Below, in pieces: positions 15,862 to 24,338 of a DNA stretch of 42,306 bases. Positions within the stretch are counted from its first letter, which is position 1. Each line of letters starts with the position of its first letter. A program made the position numbers and the translations under genes. Below the pieces are notes generated by a model that saw only the letters and a program-made list of their open reading frames with translations, ran no database searches and was not told the DNA's origin. Origin of the DNA: Alphaproteobacteria bacterium (GTDB lineage: Bacteria; Pseudomonadota; Alphaproteobacteria; SHVP01); NCBI GenBank assembly GCA_016869765.1, contig VGES01000032.1, positions 1-42,306 on the forward strand. The letters are read 5' to 3'.

Positions 15862-16033
15862 CCGACGGTTCCCCGAATGAGGGGATGAAAAGGGAACACG
15901 GTATGGCCCAACCGGCCTAGTCCGTGGCTGCCCCCGCAACTGTGAGCGGTGAGCCCCGTTCCGAACGTGCCACTGGGAAACCGGGAAGGCCGGAACGGGG
16001 CAGCGACCCGCTAGCCAGGAGACCTGCCGTCAC
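15862..16033 (+). promoter_or_regulatory. Cobalamin riboswitch
   Basis: The untranslated leader contains the conserved blocks of the adenosylcobalamin aptamer in order: GGTTCCCC...GGGGATGAAAAGGGAA at the 5' side (15867-15895), GGCTGCCCCCGCAACTGTGA (15926-15945), GCCACTGGGAAACCGGGAAGGC (15968-15989), and the B12-box-like AGCCAGGAGACCTGCC (16012-16027). Pairing of the 5' and 3' blocks closes the element. The genes downstream are a complete cobalamin uptake set, which agrees with the call. It should lower btu expression when cobalamin is plentiful. A 72-codon frame across it (15924-16142) is not a gene. Confidence 0.95.
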
Positions 16034-16182
16034 ACGTCACCCAACCGTCGGTCGGGGTGTGCCGGTGGTGCGGACGTCCGTAGCGGTGACGACGTTGTGC
16101 GTTGTCGCTGTCGGAGTCTGCCTTGGTGCAATCCGTCGCTGAACGTTTGCTTTCCGTCGCGCTGCTTCGGCCAGCGTCGACG

Positions 16183-16226
16183 CATGACGCTCCCCCTTTC
16201 CTCTCCACAAAGGAAGCTGCGTCATG
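16183..16226 (+). promoter_or_regulatory. Start-site-sequestering hairpin before btuB (riboswitch expression platform)
   Basis: CATGACGC at 16183-16190 pairs perfectly with GCGTCATG at 16219-16226, which includes the btuB start codon (16224-16226). Inside this stem TTCCT (16198-16202) pairs with AGGAA (16211-16215), the Shine-Dalgarno. The two nested stems would hide both initiation signals, as expected of a translation-controlling riboswitch. It starts about 150 nt downstream of the aptamer, so how ligand binding would switch it is not clear from sequence alone. Confidence 0.6.
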
Positions 16227-18161
16227 ACGTCCTTTCGTTTTCTCGCCGTCTTGCTGTTCTTGGTGTCGATGGTGGCCCCGGGGCTAGCCCAAACCCGTGT
16301 CCCCGATACCGTGGTCACCGCCACGCGTCTCGAGACCCCGACCGAAGAGGTGGGCAGCTCGATCACGGTGATAACTGCGAGCGACATGGAAGCTCGCCAA
16401 CAGCGTACGGTCGTCGATGTGCTGAGCGCTGTCCCCGGGTTCCGGGTCGTCCAATCTGGTGGTCCAGGTCGTCAGACGTCGATCTTCGCCCGCGGCACGA
16501 ACTCGAATCACACCATCGTGCTCATCGACGGCATCGAAATCGGCGACGCGTCCTCGCCCAACGGAGCTTTCAATTATGCCCATCTCACCACGTCGGCCAT
16601 CGATCGGATCGAGATCGTTCGGGGCCCACAGGGAACGCTGTTCGGTTCCGAGGCGATCGGGGGCGTGATCAACATCATCACGAAACAAGGTAGTGCCGGA
16701 TTGCGGCCTACAGCTTCCGTCGAGGGGGGCTCGTTCTCGACCGTCGTCGGGTCAGGCGCGATGGGCGGCGCCATCGGTAAGCTGACCTATTTCGGCTCGC
16801 TCAGCCGCTACTCCTCGCAGGGCCAATCGATCACACCGCCGCGTTTCCGATCGCTGGCGGCCGGCGCGAGCGACGAGGCTGACGGCTACGAGAATGGAAA
16901 CGGCGTGTTCAAGGTCAATTTTCCCTTGAGTGACCGCTCGGATGTCCGCCTCGTTGGCCATCACCTGCGCACGGCGGTCGACACCGATCAGCCCATCGAA
17001 GATCGCAACGCAACCGAACGTACGCGCCAATGGTTTGGCCGGGCCGAGGTTCGCACGCGTTTCCTGGCCGGGGACGTCGAGACCACCGTGGGTACGGCCT
17101 TCACCCGCCATCACCGCGACACCAAGAACCTGCCCGACATTGCCAACACGCGTCAGGTCAGCAACAACCTAGGGCTGCGCCACAAGATCGACGTCAAGAA
17201 CGACTACTTCGGGATCGACGATCACGTCCTCTCGCTCGGCCTCGAGACGGAACAGGAGAAACTGATCGATCGTCAGGCGTCGAATTTCAGCGGCTTCATT
17301 GTGCGCGGCACGAGCGACGCCGAAGTGCGTACCAACGCGCTCTTCGTGCAGGACCACTGGACCATTCGTGACAATTTCACTGTCACGTTTGGCGGCCGTT
17401 TGGACGATCACGACGCGTTCGGTCGAGCGTTCACGTACCGCGCGACACCGGTCTATCGGCTGACATCGACGGCCACGAAGTTCCGGGGCACTTACGGCAC
17501 GGGATTCCGTGCCCCCGCGCTGTTCCAACTTTTCGGCTTCACGGCGAACTCGATCGGGGGGACGTTCCGTGGCAATCCCAATCTCGTGCCCGAACGCGCC
17601 AAAGGTTGGGAGCTCGGCGCCGAACAACCGCTGTTGGGCGGTGTGCTGACGGTCGGGAGCGTCTACTTCCACAGCGACGTGAGAAATCTCATCGATACCG
17701 TCTTTGTGTTCCCCAACTCACAGGTGCGCAATCTCAACGATGCCGAGATGGAAGGGTTCGAGTCGTTCGTCGCTTGGCGAGCGACCCCGGCTGTCGATGT
17801 TCGACTCGATCACACGTTCACGCGGGCGGAGAACGCGACGACGGGCGGCGATCTCCTCCGTCGGCCGCGCCACAAGCTCGACGGCGACGTACGCTATCGA
17901 GTGGACGAATCGCTGACGTTGTCGGCCACCGGCCAGTTCATCGGCCAGACCAAGGACATTACGGGCAATCCCAACGCGTCCGCGGTCGAGTTCTACAAGG
18001 GGAGCTACCTGTTGTTCGGGGTGGCGGCGACGCTGGCCGTTCGCGACGACGTCCGGTTGTTCGTCCGTGCCGACAACGTGCTCAATCGTGAATACGAAAC
18101 GGCTGACGGCCTGCGCGGCTACGGCCGCGGCGTGTTCGCCGGCATCGGAGCCACCTTCTGA
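16224..18161 (+). CDS. btuB: TonB-dependent outer-membrane cobalamin receptor
   Basis: This 645-residue outer-membrane receptor has a signal peptide cleaved near residue 22 (APGLA-Q). A TonB box, DTVVTATR (28-35), is followed by a plug domain (SSITVITASDMEARQQRTVVDVLSAVPGF; IDRIEIVRGPQGTLFGSEAIGGVINIIT), then a beta-barrel ending in phenylalanine (GIGATF), the usual C-terminal signature of barrel insertion. Size fits BtuB (about 590-650). The cobalamin riboswitch upstream and the ABC uptake genes downstream define the substrate. The start codon lies inside a predicted hairpin. The stop overlaps the next start by one base (TGATG). Confidence 0.94.
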   Translation: MTSFRFLAVLLFLVSMVAPGLAQTRVPDTVVTATRLETPTEEVGSSITVITASDMEARQQRTVVDVLSAVPGFRVVQSGGPGRQTSIFARGTNSNHTIVLIDGIEIGDASSPNGAFNYAHLTTSAIDRIEIVRGPQGTLFGSEAIGGVINIITKQGSAGLRPTASVEGGSFSTVVGSGAMGGAIGKLTYFGSLSRYSSQGQSITPPRFRSLAAGASDEADGYENGNGVFKVNFPLSDRSDVRLVGHHLRTAVDTDQPIEDRNATERTRQWFGRAEVRTRFLAGDVETTVGTAFTRHHRDTKNLPDIANTRQVSNNLGLRHKIDVKNDYFGIDDHVLSLGLETEQEKLIDRQASNFSGFIVRGTSDAEVRTNALFVQDHWTIRDNFTVTFGGRLDDHDAFGRAFTYRATPVYRLTSTATKFRGTYGTGFRAPALFQLFGFTANSIGGTFRGNPNLVPERAKGWELGAEQPLLGGVLTVGSVYFHSDVRNLIDTVFVFPNSQVRNLNDAEMEGFESFVAWRATPAVDVRLDHTFTRAENATTGGDLLRRPRHKLDGDVRYRVDESLTLSATGQFIGQTKDITGNPNASAVEFYKGSYLLFGVAATLAVRDDVRLFVRADNVLNREYETADGLRGYGRGVFAGIGATF

Positions 18162-18997
18162 TGCCGGGGCGTGAGCCAACTTCGATGATGCGAGGGATCG
18201 CCATCGTGATCGTCCTGATCGTAGGGTTGGTTGGGCCAACGAACGCCAAGCCGCAGCGGGTGGTGTCGATCAACCTGTGCACGGATCAGTTGGTCGTCAC
18301 GCTCGCCGACCCTGCGCGCATCGTGTCGCTCTATCGAACCTCGGCCGACCCGTCGTTTTCTTACGTGGCGGATCGCCTGCCCAAGGTTGTTTACAACCGG
18401 GGGCTCGCCGAGGAAGTGCTGGTACTGAAGCCCGATCTCGTGATCGCGGGCGTGTTCACGACTCGCGCAACCGTGGCAATCCTGCGTCGCCACGACATCC
18501 CGGTGATCGAGTTGCCGCTGATCGATTCCTTTGCCGCCGTCCGACAGCAGGTCATGCATGTCGCCACCGCACTGGGCGAGGAAGCACGCGGGCGATCTCT
18601 CCTCGACGACATGGATCGGCGGCTCGAACGCGTGGCCCACGTCGGGCCTCGCCGCCCCGCCCTCTTGGTCGGATCGGGCCTGTTCACCAACGGTCAGGGA
18701 ACGTTGCTCGACGAGGCGCTGACGGCTGCTGGCCTCGAGAACGTGGCGGCCAGACGAGGGGTGGTGGGATTTTCGCGGATCGGTCTCGAGCAACTTCTGG
18801 CAGCGGCCCCGGACGTCGTCATCATTCCGGATGACCCGCAGCGACGTCCGTCGCTTTCGGCCCAGCTTCTTCGTCATCCTGCGCTGGGCGACCTGGCGCG
18901 CCGCCGGACGGTCGTGTCGATTCCGGCGGCGCTATGGTCGTGCGGCGGACCCTTCATCGTCGAGGCGGTCGAACGACTGGCGGAGGCCGCGCGATGA
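18161..18997 (+). CDS. btuF: Cobalamin-binding periplasmic protein (ABC uptake)
   Basis: This 278-residue substrate-binding protein is of the helical-backbone, cluster A-II type (BtuF/FecB). A signal peptide with a hydrophobic core (GIAIVIVLIVGLVGPTNA) is followed by RVVSINLCTDQLVVTLADP and RIVSLYRTSADP, then VLVLKPDLVIAG and a second lobe from about 160. The SxNLCTDQL start is characteristic of cobalamin and corrinoid binders. It delivers cobalamin from BtuB to the inner-membrane transporter. The start at 18161 overlaps the btuB stop; ATG 18185 is an alternative that would give a shorter n-region. It overlaps the permease gene by four bases. Confidence 0.9.
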   Translation: MPGREPTSMMRGIAIVIVLIVGLVGPTNAKPQRVVSINLCTDQLVVTLADPARIVSLYRTSADPSFSYVADRLPKVVYNRGLAEEVLVLKPDLVIAGVFTTRATVAILRRHDIPVIELPLIDSFAAVRQQVMHVATALGEEARGRSLLDDMDRRLERVAHVGPRRPALLVGSGLFTNGQGTLLDEALTAAGLENVAARRGVVGFSRIGLEQLLAAAPDVVIIPDDPQRRPSLSAQLLRHPALGDLARRRTVVSIPAALWSCGGPFIVEAVERLAEAAR

Positions 18998-20013
18998 ACG
19001 CGCCGCCGACCCTCCGGGATGGTCGGGCGGCGTCGGTTCTGCTCGCGGGGCTCACGGGCGCGTTGATCGTTCTTTTCATCGCCTCGCTCGGCGTGGGTCC
19101 AGTGACGGTTCGGCTCATCCAGGCAATACCAGAGATTTGGTCGAATGACCCGGACACGGCGGTCCTCATTCTTCGCGAGATTCGACTGCCGCGCGCGGTG
19201 CTGGCCGCCGTCGCCGGGGCGACGCTTGGACTCGCGGGCGCGGCCCTTCAAGGGCTCCTGCGCAACCCCTTGGCCGATCCTGGCGTCCTCGGCGTGTCGG
19301 CCACGGCGGGTTTGGGGGCGGTGATCGTTCTCTATTTCGGCGTGAGCGCCTGGTGGAGCTGGGCGTTGCCTCTGGGCGGTATGGCCGGCGCCATGCTGAG
19401 CGTCGCCGCGGTCCTCGCGCTCGCCGGCCGCGATGCCAGCACGACCACGTTGGTGCTAGCTGGCGTGGCGGTGAACGCGATCGCTGGAGCCCTTACGGCG
19501 CTCGCGCTCAATCTGGCGCCGAGCCCATATGCGGCGCTCGAAATCGTGTTTTGGCTCCTGGGGTCGCTCGCCGACCGGTCGACCGACCATCTGGCGCTAG
19601 CGCTCCCACCGATCCTCGTTGGGACCGCCCTCGTGCTCGCTACGGGACGGAGCCTGGATGCGCTGACCCTGGGAGAGGAGGCCGCGCAAACACTAGGTGT
19701 CTCGCTGCCTCGACTGCGGCTGCTCATCGTCATCGGGGTTGCCATGTCGGTCGGGGGTATCGTCTCGGTGACCGGCGGCATTGGCTTTGTCGGACTCGTC
19801 GTTCCCCATTTGTTGCGACCGTTCGTCGCCTATGAACCGCGGCGGCTCCTGCTGCCGAGCGCGCTCGCCGGCGCCGTTCTTCTGTTGGCGGCGGATCTCG
19901 CGTCCCGTCTCGTTCCGACCAATTCGCCGCTCCAGATCGGCGTCGTCACCGCGATGGTCGGCGCGCCGTTCTTCCTCTATCTCGTCGTCACGACGCGCCG
20001 GACCATGCCATGA
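18994..20013 (+). CDS. btuC: FecCD-family permease for cobalamin
   Basis: This 339-residue inner-membrane permease has about ten hydrophobic segments. It carries the family blocks REIRLPRAVLAAVAGATLGLAGAALQGLLRNPLADPGVLGVSAT (about 55-105) and GGIGFVGLVVPHLLRP near 270, which in BtuC faces the ATPase. It forms a dimer that, with two BtuD subunits, imports cobalamin. ATG 18994 lies in an ATGA overlap with btuF, and the longer upstream frame is a shadow of btuF. It ends in an ATGA overlap with btuD. Confidence 0.93.
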   Translation: MNAPPTLRDGRAASVLLAGLTGALIVLFIASLGVGPVTVRLIQAIPEIWSNDPDTAVLILREIRLPRAVLAAVAGATLGLAGAALQGLLRNPLADPGVLGVSATAGLGAVIVLYFGVSAWWSWALPLGGMAGAMLSVAAVLALAGRDASTTTLVLAGVAVNAIAGALTALALNLAPSPYAALEIVFWLLGSLADRSTDHLALALPPILVGTALVLATGRSLDALTLGEEAAQTLGVSLPRLRLLIVIGVAMSVGGIVSVTGGIGFVGLVVPHLLRPFVAYEPRRLLLPSALAGAVLLLAADLASRLVPTNSPLQIGVVTAMVGAPFFLYLVVTTRRTMP

Positions 20014-20804
20014 GCCTGTTGGCACTCGAGGAGATCGCGGTCGCGCTTGCCGGACGGACGGTCCTCGGACCGGTAACGCTCAAGATCGTGCCCGGCGAAA
20101 TCGTCGGTATCGTCGGGCCCAACGGGGCAGGCAAGACCACGCTCCTGCGCGCGATCGCTGGTCTCGTACCGTTGCGGCACGGGGCGCTTTCGATCGGTGA
20201 TCGGCGGGTCGAGCGATGGTCCCAGCGCGAACGGGCACGACTGGTCTCTTACCTGCCCCAGGGTGCCCCGGCCCACTGGCCTTTGGCGGTGGAACGGATC
20301 GTCGCCCTCGGCCGGTTGCCCCACCTTTCGCCCTGGCAGAGCCCGGCAGCGCGTGATCGCGATGCGATAGCGCGGGCGGTACAGGCCACCGAGATTGCCC
20401 CGCTTTTGGCACGAGCTGTGACCACGCTCTCGATGGGCGAACGGACGCGCGTCATGTTGGCCCGGGCGCTCGCCGTGGACGCACCGATCCTGCTGGCCGA
20501 CGAACCGGTCGCGAGCCTCGACCCGGGACATCAGCTACGGGTCATGGACGTCTTGAAAGAGCGGGCGATGTCGGGCGGGGCGGTTGTCGTGGTCCTGCAC
20601 GATCTCACGCTCGCGGGCCGCTTCTGTCATCGTCTCGTCGTGCTCGACGCCGGCAAAGTGGTGGCTGCCGGAGGCCCTCGGGAGGTTCTCGATGCCGCGC
20701 TACTGGAGCGTGTCTATGGCGTCTCGGCGATGATCAGCGGGCCCGAACAGCCGTTCTTCGTCGTTCCTGATCGCCGCCTCGCTTCGGTCCCGTCGCAGCC
20801 ATGA
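20010..20804 (+). CDS. btuD: Cobalamin ABC transporter ATPase
   Basis: This 264-residue ABC ATPase powers the BtuC dimer. Its parts are Walker A GPNGAGKTT (36-44), the Q-loop YLPQ, a signature written LSMGERTRV (methionine in place of the usual second glycine), Walker B ILLADEPVASLD and the switch histidine in VVVLHDLTLA. The C-terminus is short, as in vitamin B12 and haem importers. The ATGA overlaps on both sides indicate equal expression with its neighbours. Confidence 0.93.
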   Translation: MSLLALEEIAVALAGRTVLGPVTLKIVPGEIVGIVGPNGAGKTTLLRAIAGLVPLRHGALSIGDRRVERWSQRERARLVSYLPQGAPAHWPLAVERIVALGRLPHLSPWQSPAARDRDAIARAVQATEIAPLLARAVTTLSMGERTRVMLARALAVDAPILLADEPVASLDPGHQLRVMDVLKERAMSGGAVVVVLHDLTLAGRFCHRLVVLDAGKVVAAGGPREVLDAALLERVYGVSAMISGPEQPFFVVPDRRLASVPSQP

Positions 20805-21598
20805 TGCGCCCACTTTTCGTATCGCTCATCGCGCATGCCGCGGTTGTCGGCGCCGGGATATCGATGATGGGAGAGGTTCCAACGGGGTCGAGAGAGTTGA
20901 TCATCGACATCGTTATCGATCCGTCGCGACCGGCCGCCGAACCGGTTCCGGCGACAAGCATTGCGGCCGAGTCTCGAGCCGACCAAGGTCCGGCGCCGTC
21001 GCACGCGCGAAACGTTGCGCCGCCTGCCATCGTCGAGCCGCCAACGCCGCCTCCACGACGACGCAACCCGCGCCGCGCCGCGCCGGCAGAGCAGCCATTG
21101 TCGCTGGAATCAGCCTCCGGAACGTCAGCGGCTTCGGTGCCACAACCGGAAGCGCGGCTCGGTCCAATGACCACCGACAAGGCGTCACTGTCCGAGGATC
21201 GGGCGGCCCAACATGGGGGGGCCGAAACCGAGGCCCCGATCGCCGCCATGGAGGCGGCGCGCGAAGTGTTGGCCGCTCTGCCGCCTGGTCAGGACAACGG
21301 CGACGCCGGCGCCGCTGTCGAAACAGACGCCGGCAACGCGGCCCCAGCCTATCCTCCGCTCGCGCGGCAGCGCGGTCTCGAAGGCCGAGTCGTGGTCGAG
21401 GTCCACGTGAACGCCGAGGGACGGGCGGAGCGCGTCACCGTCAAGGAATCGAGCGGTTGGCGGGTGCTCGATTCCGCCGCCGCCGAAGCCGTGCAGCGCT
21501 GGCGCTTCCGGGCCGCCCGCCGAGGCGGGCAATTGGCCGCAGATCGCCTGGAGGTCCCCGTCGTGTTCCGGCTGACGGCCTCGGGGACGGCGCGCTAG
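20801..21598 (+). CDS. tonB: TonB-family energy transducer
   Basis: This 265-residue protein has the three parts of TonB: a single N-terminal membrane anchor (LFVSLIAHAAVVGAGISMM, about 5-23), a proline/alanine-rich periplasmic linker (about 45-160, with PPTPPPRRRNPRR) and a C-terminal TonB domain (AYPPLARQRGLEGRVVVEVHV to the end). It carries proton-motive energy to the receptor, here presumably BtuB. The ATGA overlap with btuD places it inside the cobalamin operon. No exbB/exbD is nearby, so it must share those from elsewhere. Other substrates cannot be excluded. Confidence 0.9.
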   Translation: MMRPLFVSLIAHAAVVGAGISMMGEVPTGSRELIIDIVIDPSRPAAEPVPATSIAAESRADQGPAPSHARNVAPPAIVEPPTPPPRRRNPRRAAPAEQPLSLESASGTSAASVPQPEARLGPMTTDKASLSEDRAAQHGGAETEAPIAAMEAAREVLAALPPGQDNGDAGAAVETDAGNAAPAYPPLARQRGLEGRVVVEVHVNAEGRAERVTVKESSGWRVLDSAAAEAVQRWRFRAARRGGQLAADRLEVPVVFRLTASGTAR

Positions 21599-21607
21599 TG
21601 TTCCGCG

Positions 21608-22525
21608 ATGACCTATCCTCGTGACCTGATCGGCTACGGGCCGAATCCCCCGCACGCGAACTGGCCCCAGGGTGCCCGTCTCGCGCTCAACCTGGTGCTC
21701 AACTACGAGGAGGGCTCGGAATACAGCATCCTCGAAGGCGATCCGGCGGCCGAGACCTACATCGGCGAAGTCCCCGTGGCCTCGGTTGGGGCCGGGCGTC
21801 GCGATTTCGTCACCGAGTCGCTCTACGAATACGGCAGCCGAGTCGGGTTTTGGCGCCTGATGCGCCTGTTCGCCGAACGTCAGATCACGATCACGGTCTT
21901 CGGCTGTGGCTTGGCGTTGGAACGCAATCCCTTGGCGTCGAAAGCCATTCGCGACGCAGGGTTCGACGTTTGTAGCCACGGATGGCGCTGGATCAGTCAT
22001 CACCTGCTGAGCGAAGCGGAAGAGCGCGAGCACATCCGACGCGCGATCGACAGCATCACGAAGGCGACCGGCGGACGACCACTCGGCTGGTACTGCCGCT
22101 ACTCCCCGTCGGCCAATACGCGCCGACTCGTCGTCGAAGAAGGTGGTTTTCTCTACGATTCGGACTCTTACGCCGACGACTTGCCGTTTTGGACGACGGT
22201 CGGGAGCAAACCGCACCTCGTCATCCCCTACACCTTCACCAACAACGACGCCAAGTTCACCGCACCTCCGGGGTTCGGTACGTCCGGGCAGTTCTTCGAG
22301 TATCTCAAGGACGCGTTCGACATTTACTACCGGGAAAGTGCACACACGCCGCGCATGATGTCGGTCGGACTGCACGCACGATTTGTCGGTCATCCTGGAC
22401 GGTTGGCCGGGTTGGAGCGCTTCCTCGACTACGTGATGCGCTACGAGGACGTGTGGATTTGCCGACGCGCGGACATCGCGCGCCACTGGATCGCCAATCA
22501 CCCGCCGGCGCCCCTAGGGCGCTAG
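21608..22525 (+). CDS. puuE: Polysaccharide-deacetylase-family protein, PuuE allantoinase-like
   Basis: This 305-residue protein starts YPRDLIGYGPNPPHANWPQGARLALNLVLNYEEGSEYS, the hallmark N-terminus of PuuE-type allantoinases and related urate-catabolism proteins. FGCGLALERNP, DVCSHGWRW and the late GLHARFVGHPGR follow. PuuE opens the hydantoin ring of allantoin without the usual metal site. No uricase, transthyretin-like or ureidoglycolate gene is nearby, so another cyclic amide is possible. It begins nine bases after tonB but has a different theme. The stop shares CTAG (22522-22525) with the convergent cupin gene. Confidence 0.8.
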   Translation: MTYPRDLIGYGPNPPHANWPQGARLALNLVLNYEEGSEYSILEGDPAAETYIGEVPVASVGAGRRDFVTESLYEYGSRVGFWRLMRLFAERQITITVFGCGLALERNPLASKAIRDAGFDVCSHGWRWISHHLLSEAEEREHIRRAIDSITKATGGRPLGWYCRYSPSANTRRLVVEEGGFLYDSDSYADDLPFWTTVGSKPHLVIPYTFTNNDAKFTAPPGFGTSGQFFEYLKDAFDIYYRESAHTPRMMSVGLHARFVGHPGRLAGLERFLDYVMRYEDVWICRRADIARHWIANHPPAPLGR

Positions 22526-23370
22526 TATCGTGGCCGGGGCCGCTTCGCCTGGGCGTACATGCGAAACTCGGGTGGCACGACCGGTCGGTGCACGGGTTCG
22601 AAGCGGTGTGGCTCATCGAGGTCGTAGTAGTCGACCGTAAGAGCCCCGCCCTTGGTGCGCGACAGGACGATGGAACCGGTTTTCGAGCCGAAGGGGCCGT
22701 GCAGAATCTCCGGGGGCCGCCAGAAATACGCGCCGGGCAACATCAAGCCATAGTTGCCGGGCAACTCTCCGTCGATGATGTAGCACTCCTGGACGACGGG
22801 GTGGCTCTCGACCTTCTTCTCCCGATACGACGGCAATATCCCCATCAACCAAGTCTGGTCTTTGGTCTTGGGATCGGTGCGGAGCAATTTCTTGCGCGAG
22901 CCGGACGCGGCGATCTCCGGGCTGTTGACGCCGGAGTAGTCCGCGTCCCAGCCTTCTTCGAACAGACTTTTCCACGCGATGAACCGACGTTCGTCATAGA
23001 GCCCGGCCGGGGGATTCCCCTTCGCGCCACGCGGCTCACCCGAAAAGAACGTCAGCGCCACCGCGCCGCCCGAGGAACTCGCCGTGCGGCGGACATGGCC
23101 GGCGGGAAAATAGGCGTAGGCGCTGCGCGTATAGCGGCGACCGTTGATCTCGATCGCGCCATCGAGCACATAGATCTCCTCGTCCGCCGACAGGTATTCG
23201 GCCTCGCCGCGAGTCCAGCCCGCGGGATAGCGGACCAGGACGCTCGCCTCGCTGTTCTCCGAATCGTAGCTCAGCAATTTGTGCTCGACGTCGTTCCGCG
23301 CGCCGCCGTAAAGCCCCTTTGTCCAGGGCATGTCGAAGGCGTGAATGAACTCGATGTGGGGCCGGGCCAT
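22522..23370 (-). CDS. Bicupin protein, DUF4437-like (copy 1)
   Basis: This 282-residue protein has two cupin-like halves. The first has YPAGWTRGEAEYLSADEEIYVLDGAIEING and AYAYFPAGHVRR (about 45-95), the second HPVVQECYIIDGELPGNYG and GAYFWRPPEILHGPFGS (about 195-240). The classical metal histidines are only partly present: the first half lacks the HxH. It is paralogous to the gene immediately upstream (10-bp gap), with aligned blocks YPAGW, DEE-YVLDG, LTFFSG and GAY--RP. ATG 23370 follows GGAGG. The reaction is unknown; related cupins are dioxygenases, isomerases or sugar-binding proteins. It ends on the CTAG shared with puuE. Confidence 0.78.
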   Translation of the reverse strand: MARPHIEFIHAFDMPWTKGLYGGARNDVEHKLLSYDSENSEASVLVRYPAGWTRGEAEYLSADEEIYVLDGAIEINGRRYTRSAYAYFPAGHVRRTASSSGGAVALTFFSGEPRGAKGNPPAGLYDERRFIAWKSLFEEGWDADYSGVNSPEIAASGSRKKLLRTDPKTKDQTWLMGILPSYREKKVESHPVVQECYIIDGELPGNYGLMLPGAYFWRPPEILHGPFGSKTGSIVLSRTKGGALTVDYYDLDEPHRFEPVHRPVVPPEFRMYAQAKRPRPRY

Positions 23371-23380
23371 GGGCGCCTCC

Positions 23381-24205
23381 TTACCAAGCCGGGTTGTCGG
23401 CGGTGGGTTGGTTGTTCGGTCCGCCCGGCGATTTCGCCGAGACATCGAGGTCGACGGTCGTGCGTCCATGTTCGACGACGCGATACGGACCGGCAGCGCT
23501 CCGCACCAGCATGACGGTCGGCGTCAACGAACCCTGCGGACCGAACCGGGTACCGCGCGGGCGGCACGCATAGGCCCCCTGGCGCATGACCCCACGCCCT
23601 GCCAGGGTACAGTCGCCACCCAACAGGTAGGCCTCGAGGTCCGTCGCGGCCTCGAGCTGACGCTCATCCCGCCACACGGCGACGAACCCGACCAGAAATG
23701 TCTGGGCCTTCGTGACCGGGTCCTCGCGCAGCAGCTTGACCCGGGCCCCGGCCTTGAGTTCAGCCTCGACCGCCAAACCTTGCGGATCGGGACTCCAGAT
23801 TGTGACGTAGGGATCGATTCGACCGACCCATCGGCTCAGATCCGGCGTTCCCCGCCCGGGGCGGGCCTTTGGCGCCCCGGAAAAGAACGTCAGTACGACG
23901 GCCCCCTCTTCGCTGGCGGCGTGCCGGCGTTCGAATCCGGCAGGCAGGTAAGCATAGTTGTCGGGGCGGTAGCGGAAGCCGTTGATTTCGAGAGTGCCAT
24001 CAAGGACGTAGAACTCCTCGTCCACGGTCAGGTGTTCGGCGGTCTGCCGGTTCCAGCCGGCCGGATAGCGGAGGAGGTCGCTCCGGGCCCCGGTCACCGG
24101 ATCGTGACTCAATGTCCGGACCTGGACGTCGTGCCGCGCCTCGCCTAGCCCGAGCGACCAGGGCAAGGTCTGAACCTGCAGGATGTCGACCGGGGAACGT
24201 GCCAA
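23381..24205 (-). CDS. Bicupin protein, DUF4437-like (copy 2)
   Basis: This 274-residue paralogue of the following gene is first in the reverse two-gene operon. Its first cupin half reads RYPAGWNRQTAEHLTVDEEFYVLDGTLEING then YAYLPAGFERRHAAS, and it keeps one histidine (AEHL) that the other copy replaces by tyrosine. The second half has DLEAYLLGGDCTLAGRGVMRQGAYACRPRGTRFGPQGS, where the histidine of copy 1 (EILHGPFGS) is arginine or threonine. Complementary loss of metal ligands suggests the copies have diverged in function or act together. No signal peptide. It is divergent from the solute-binding-protein gene. Confidence 0.78.
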   Translation of the reverse strand: MARSPVDILQVQTLPWSLGLGEARHDVQVRTLSHDPVTGARSDLLRYPAGWNRQTAEHLTVDEEFYVLDGTLEINGFRYRPDNYAYLPAGFERRHAASEEGAVVLTFFSGAPKARPGRGTPDLSRWVGRIDPYVTIWSPDPQGLAVEAELKAGARVKLLREDPVTKAQTFLVGFVAVWRDERQLEAATDLEAYLLGGDCTLAGRGVMRQGAYACRPRGTRFGPQGSLTPTVMLVRSAAGPYRVVEHGRTTVDLDVSAKSPGGPNNQPTADNPAW

Positions 24206-24338
24206 AGGAGACCTCCATTCACGGTACTGCCGCGGAGCCGTTTTGCTTGACTTGGCCTCGCAGAATCCCGGAGAGTCCGGGGGAACTCGTGTGATCTTAC
24301 AATCGCATCACGAGCGATCAACCCTCGGGGAGGAATGG

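Noticed and set aside
15924-16142. A 72-codon forward frame with a hydrophobic tail before btuB
   Set aside because: It runs through the conserved core of the cobalamin riboswitch, has no Shine-Dalgarno, and its composition follows the RNA structure.
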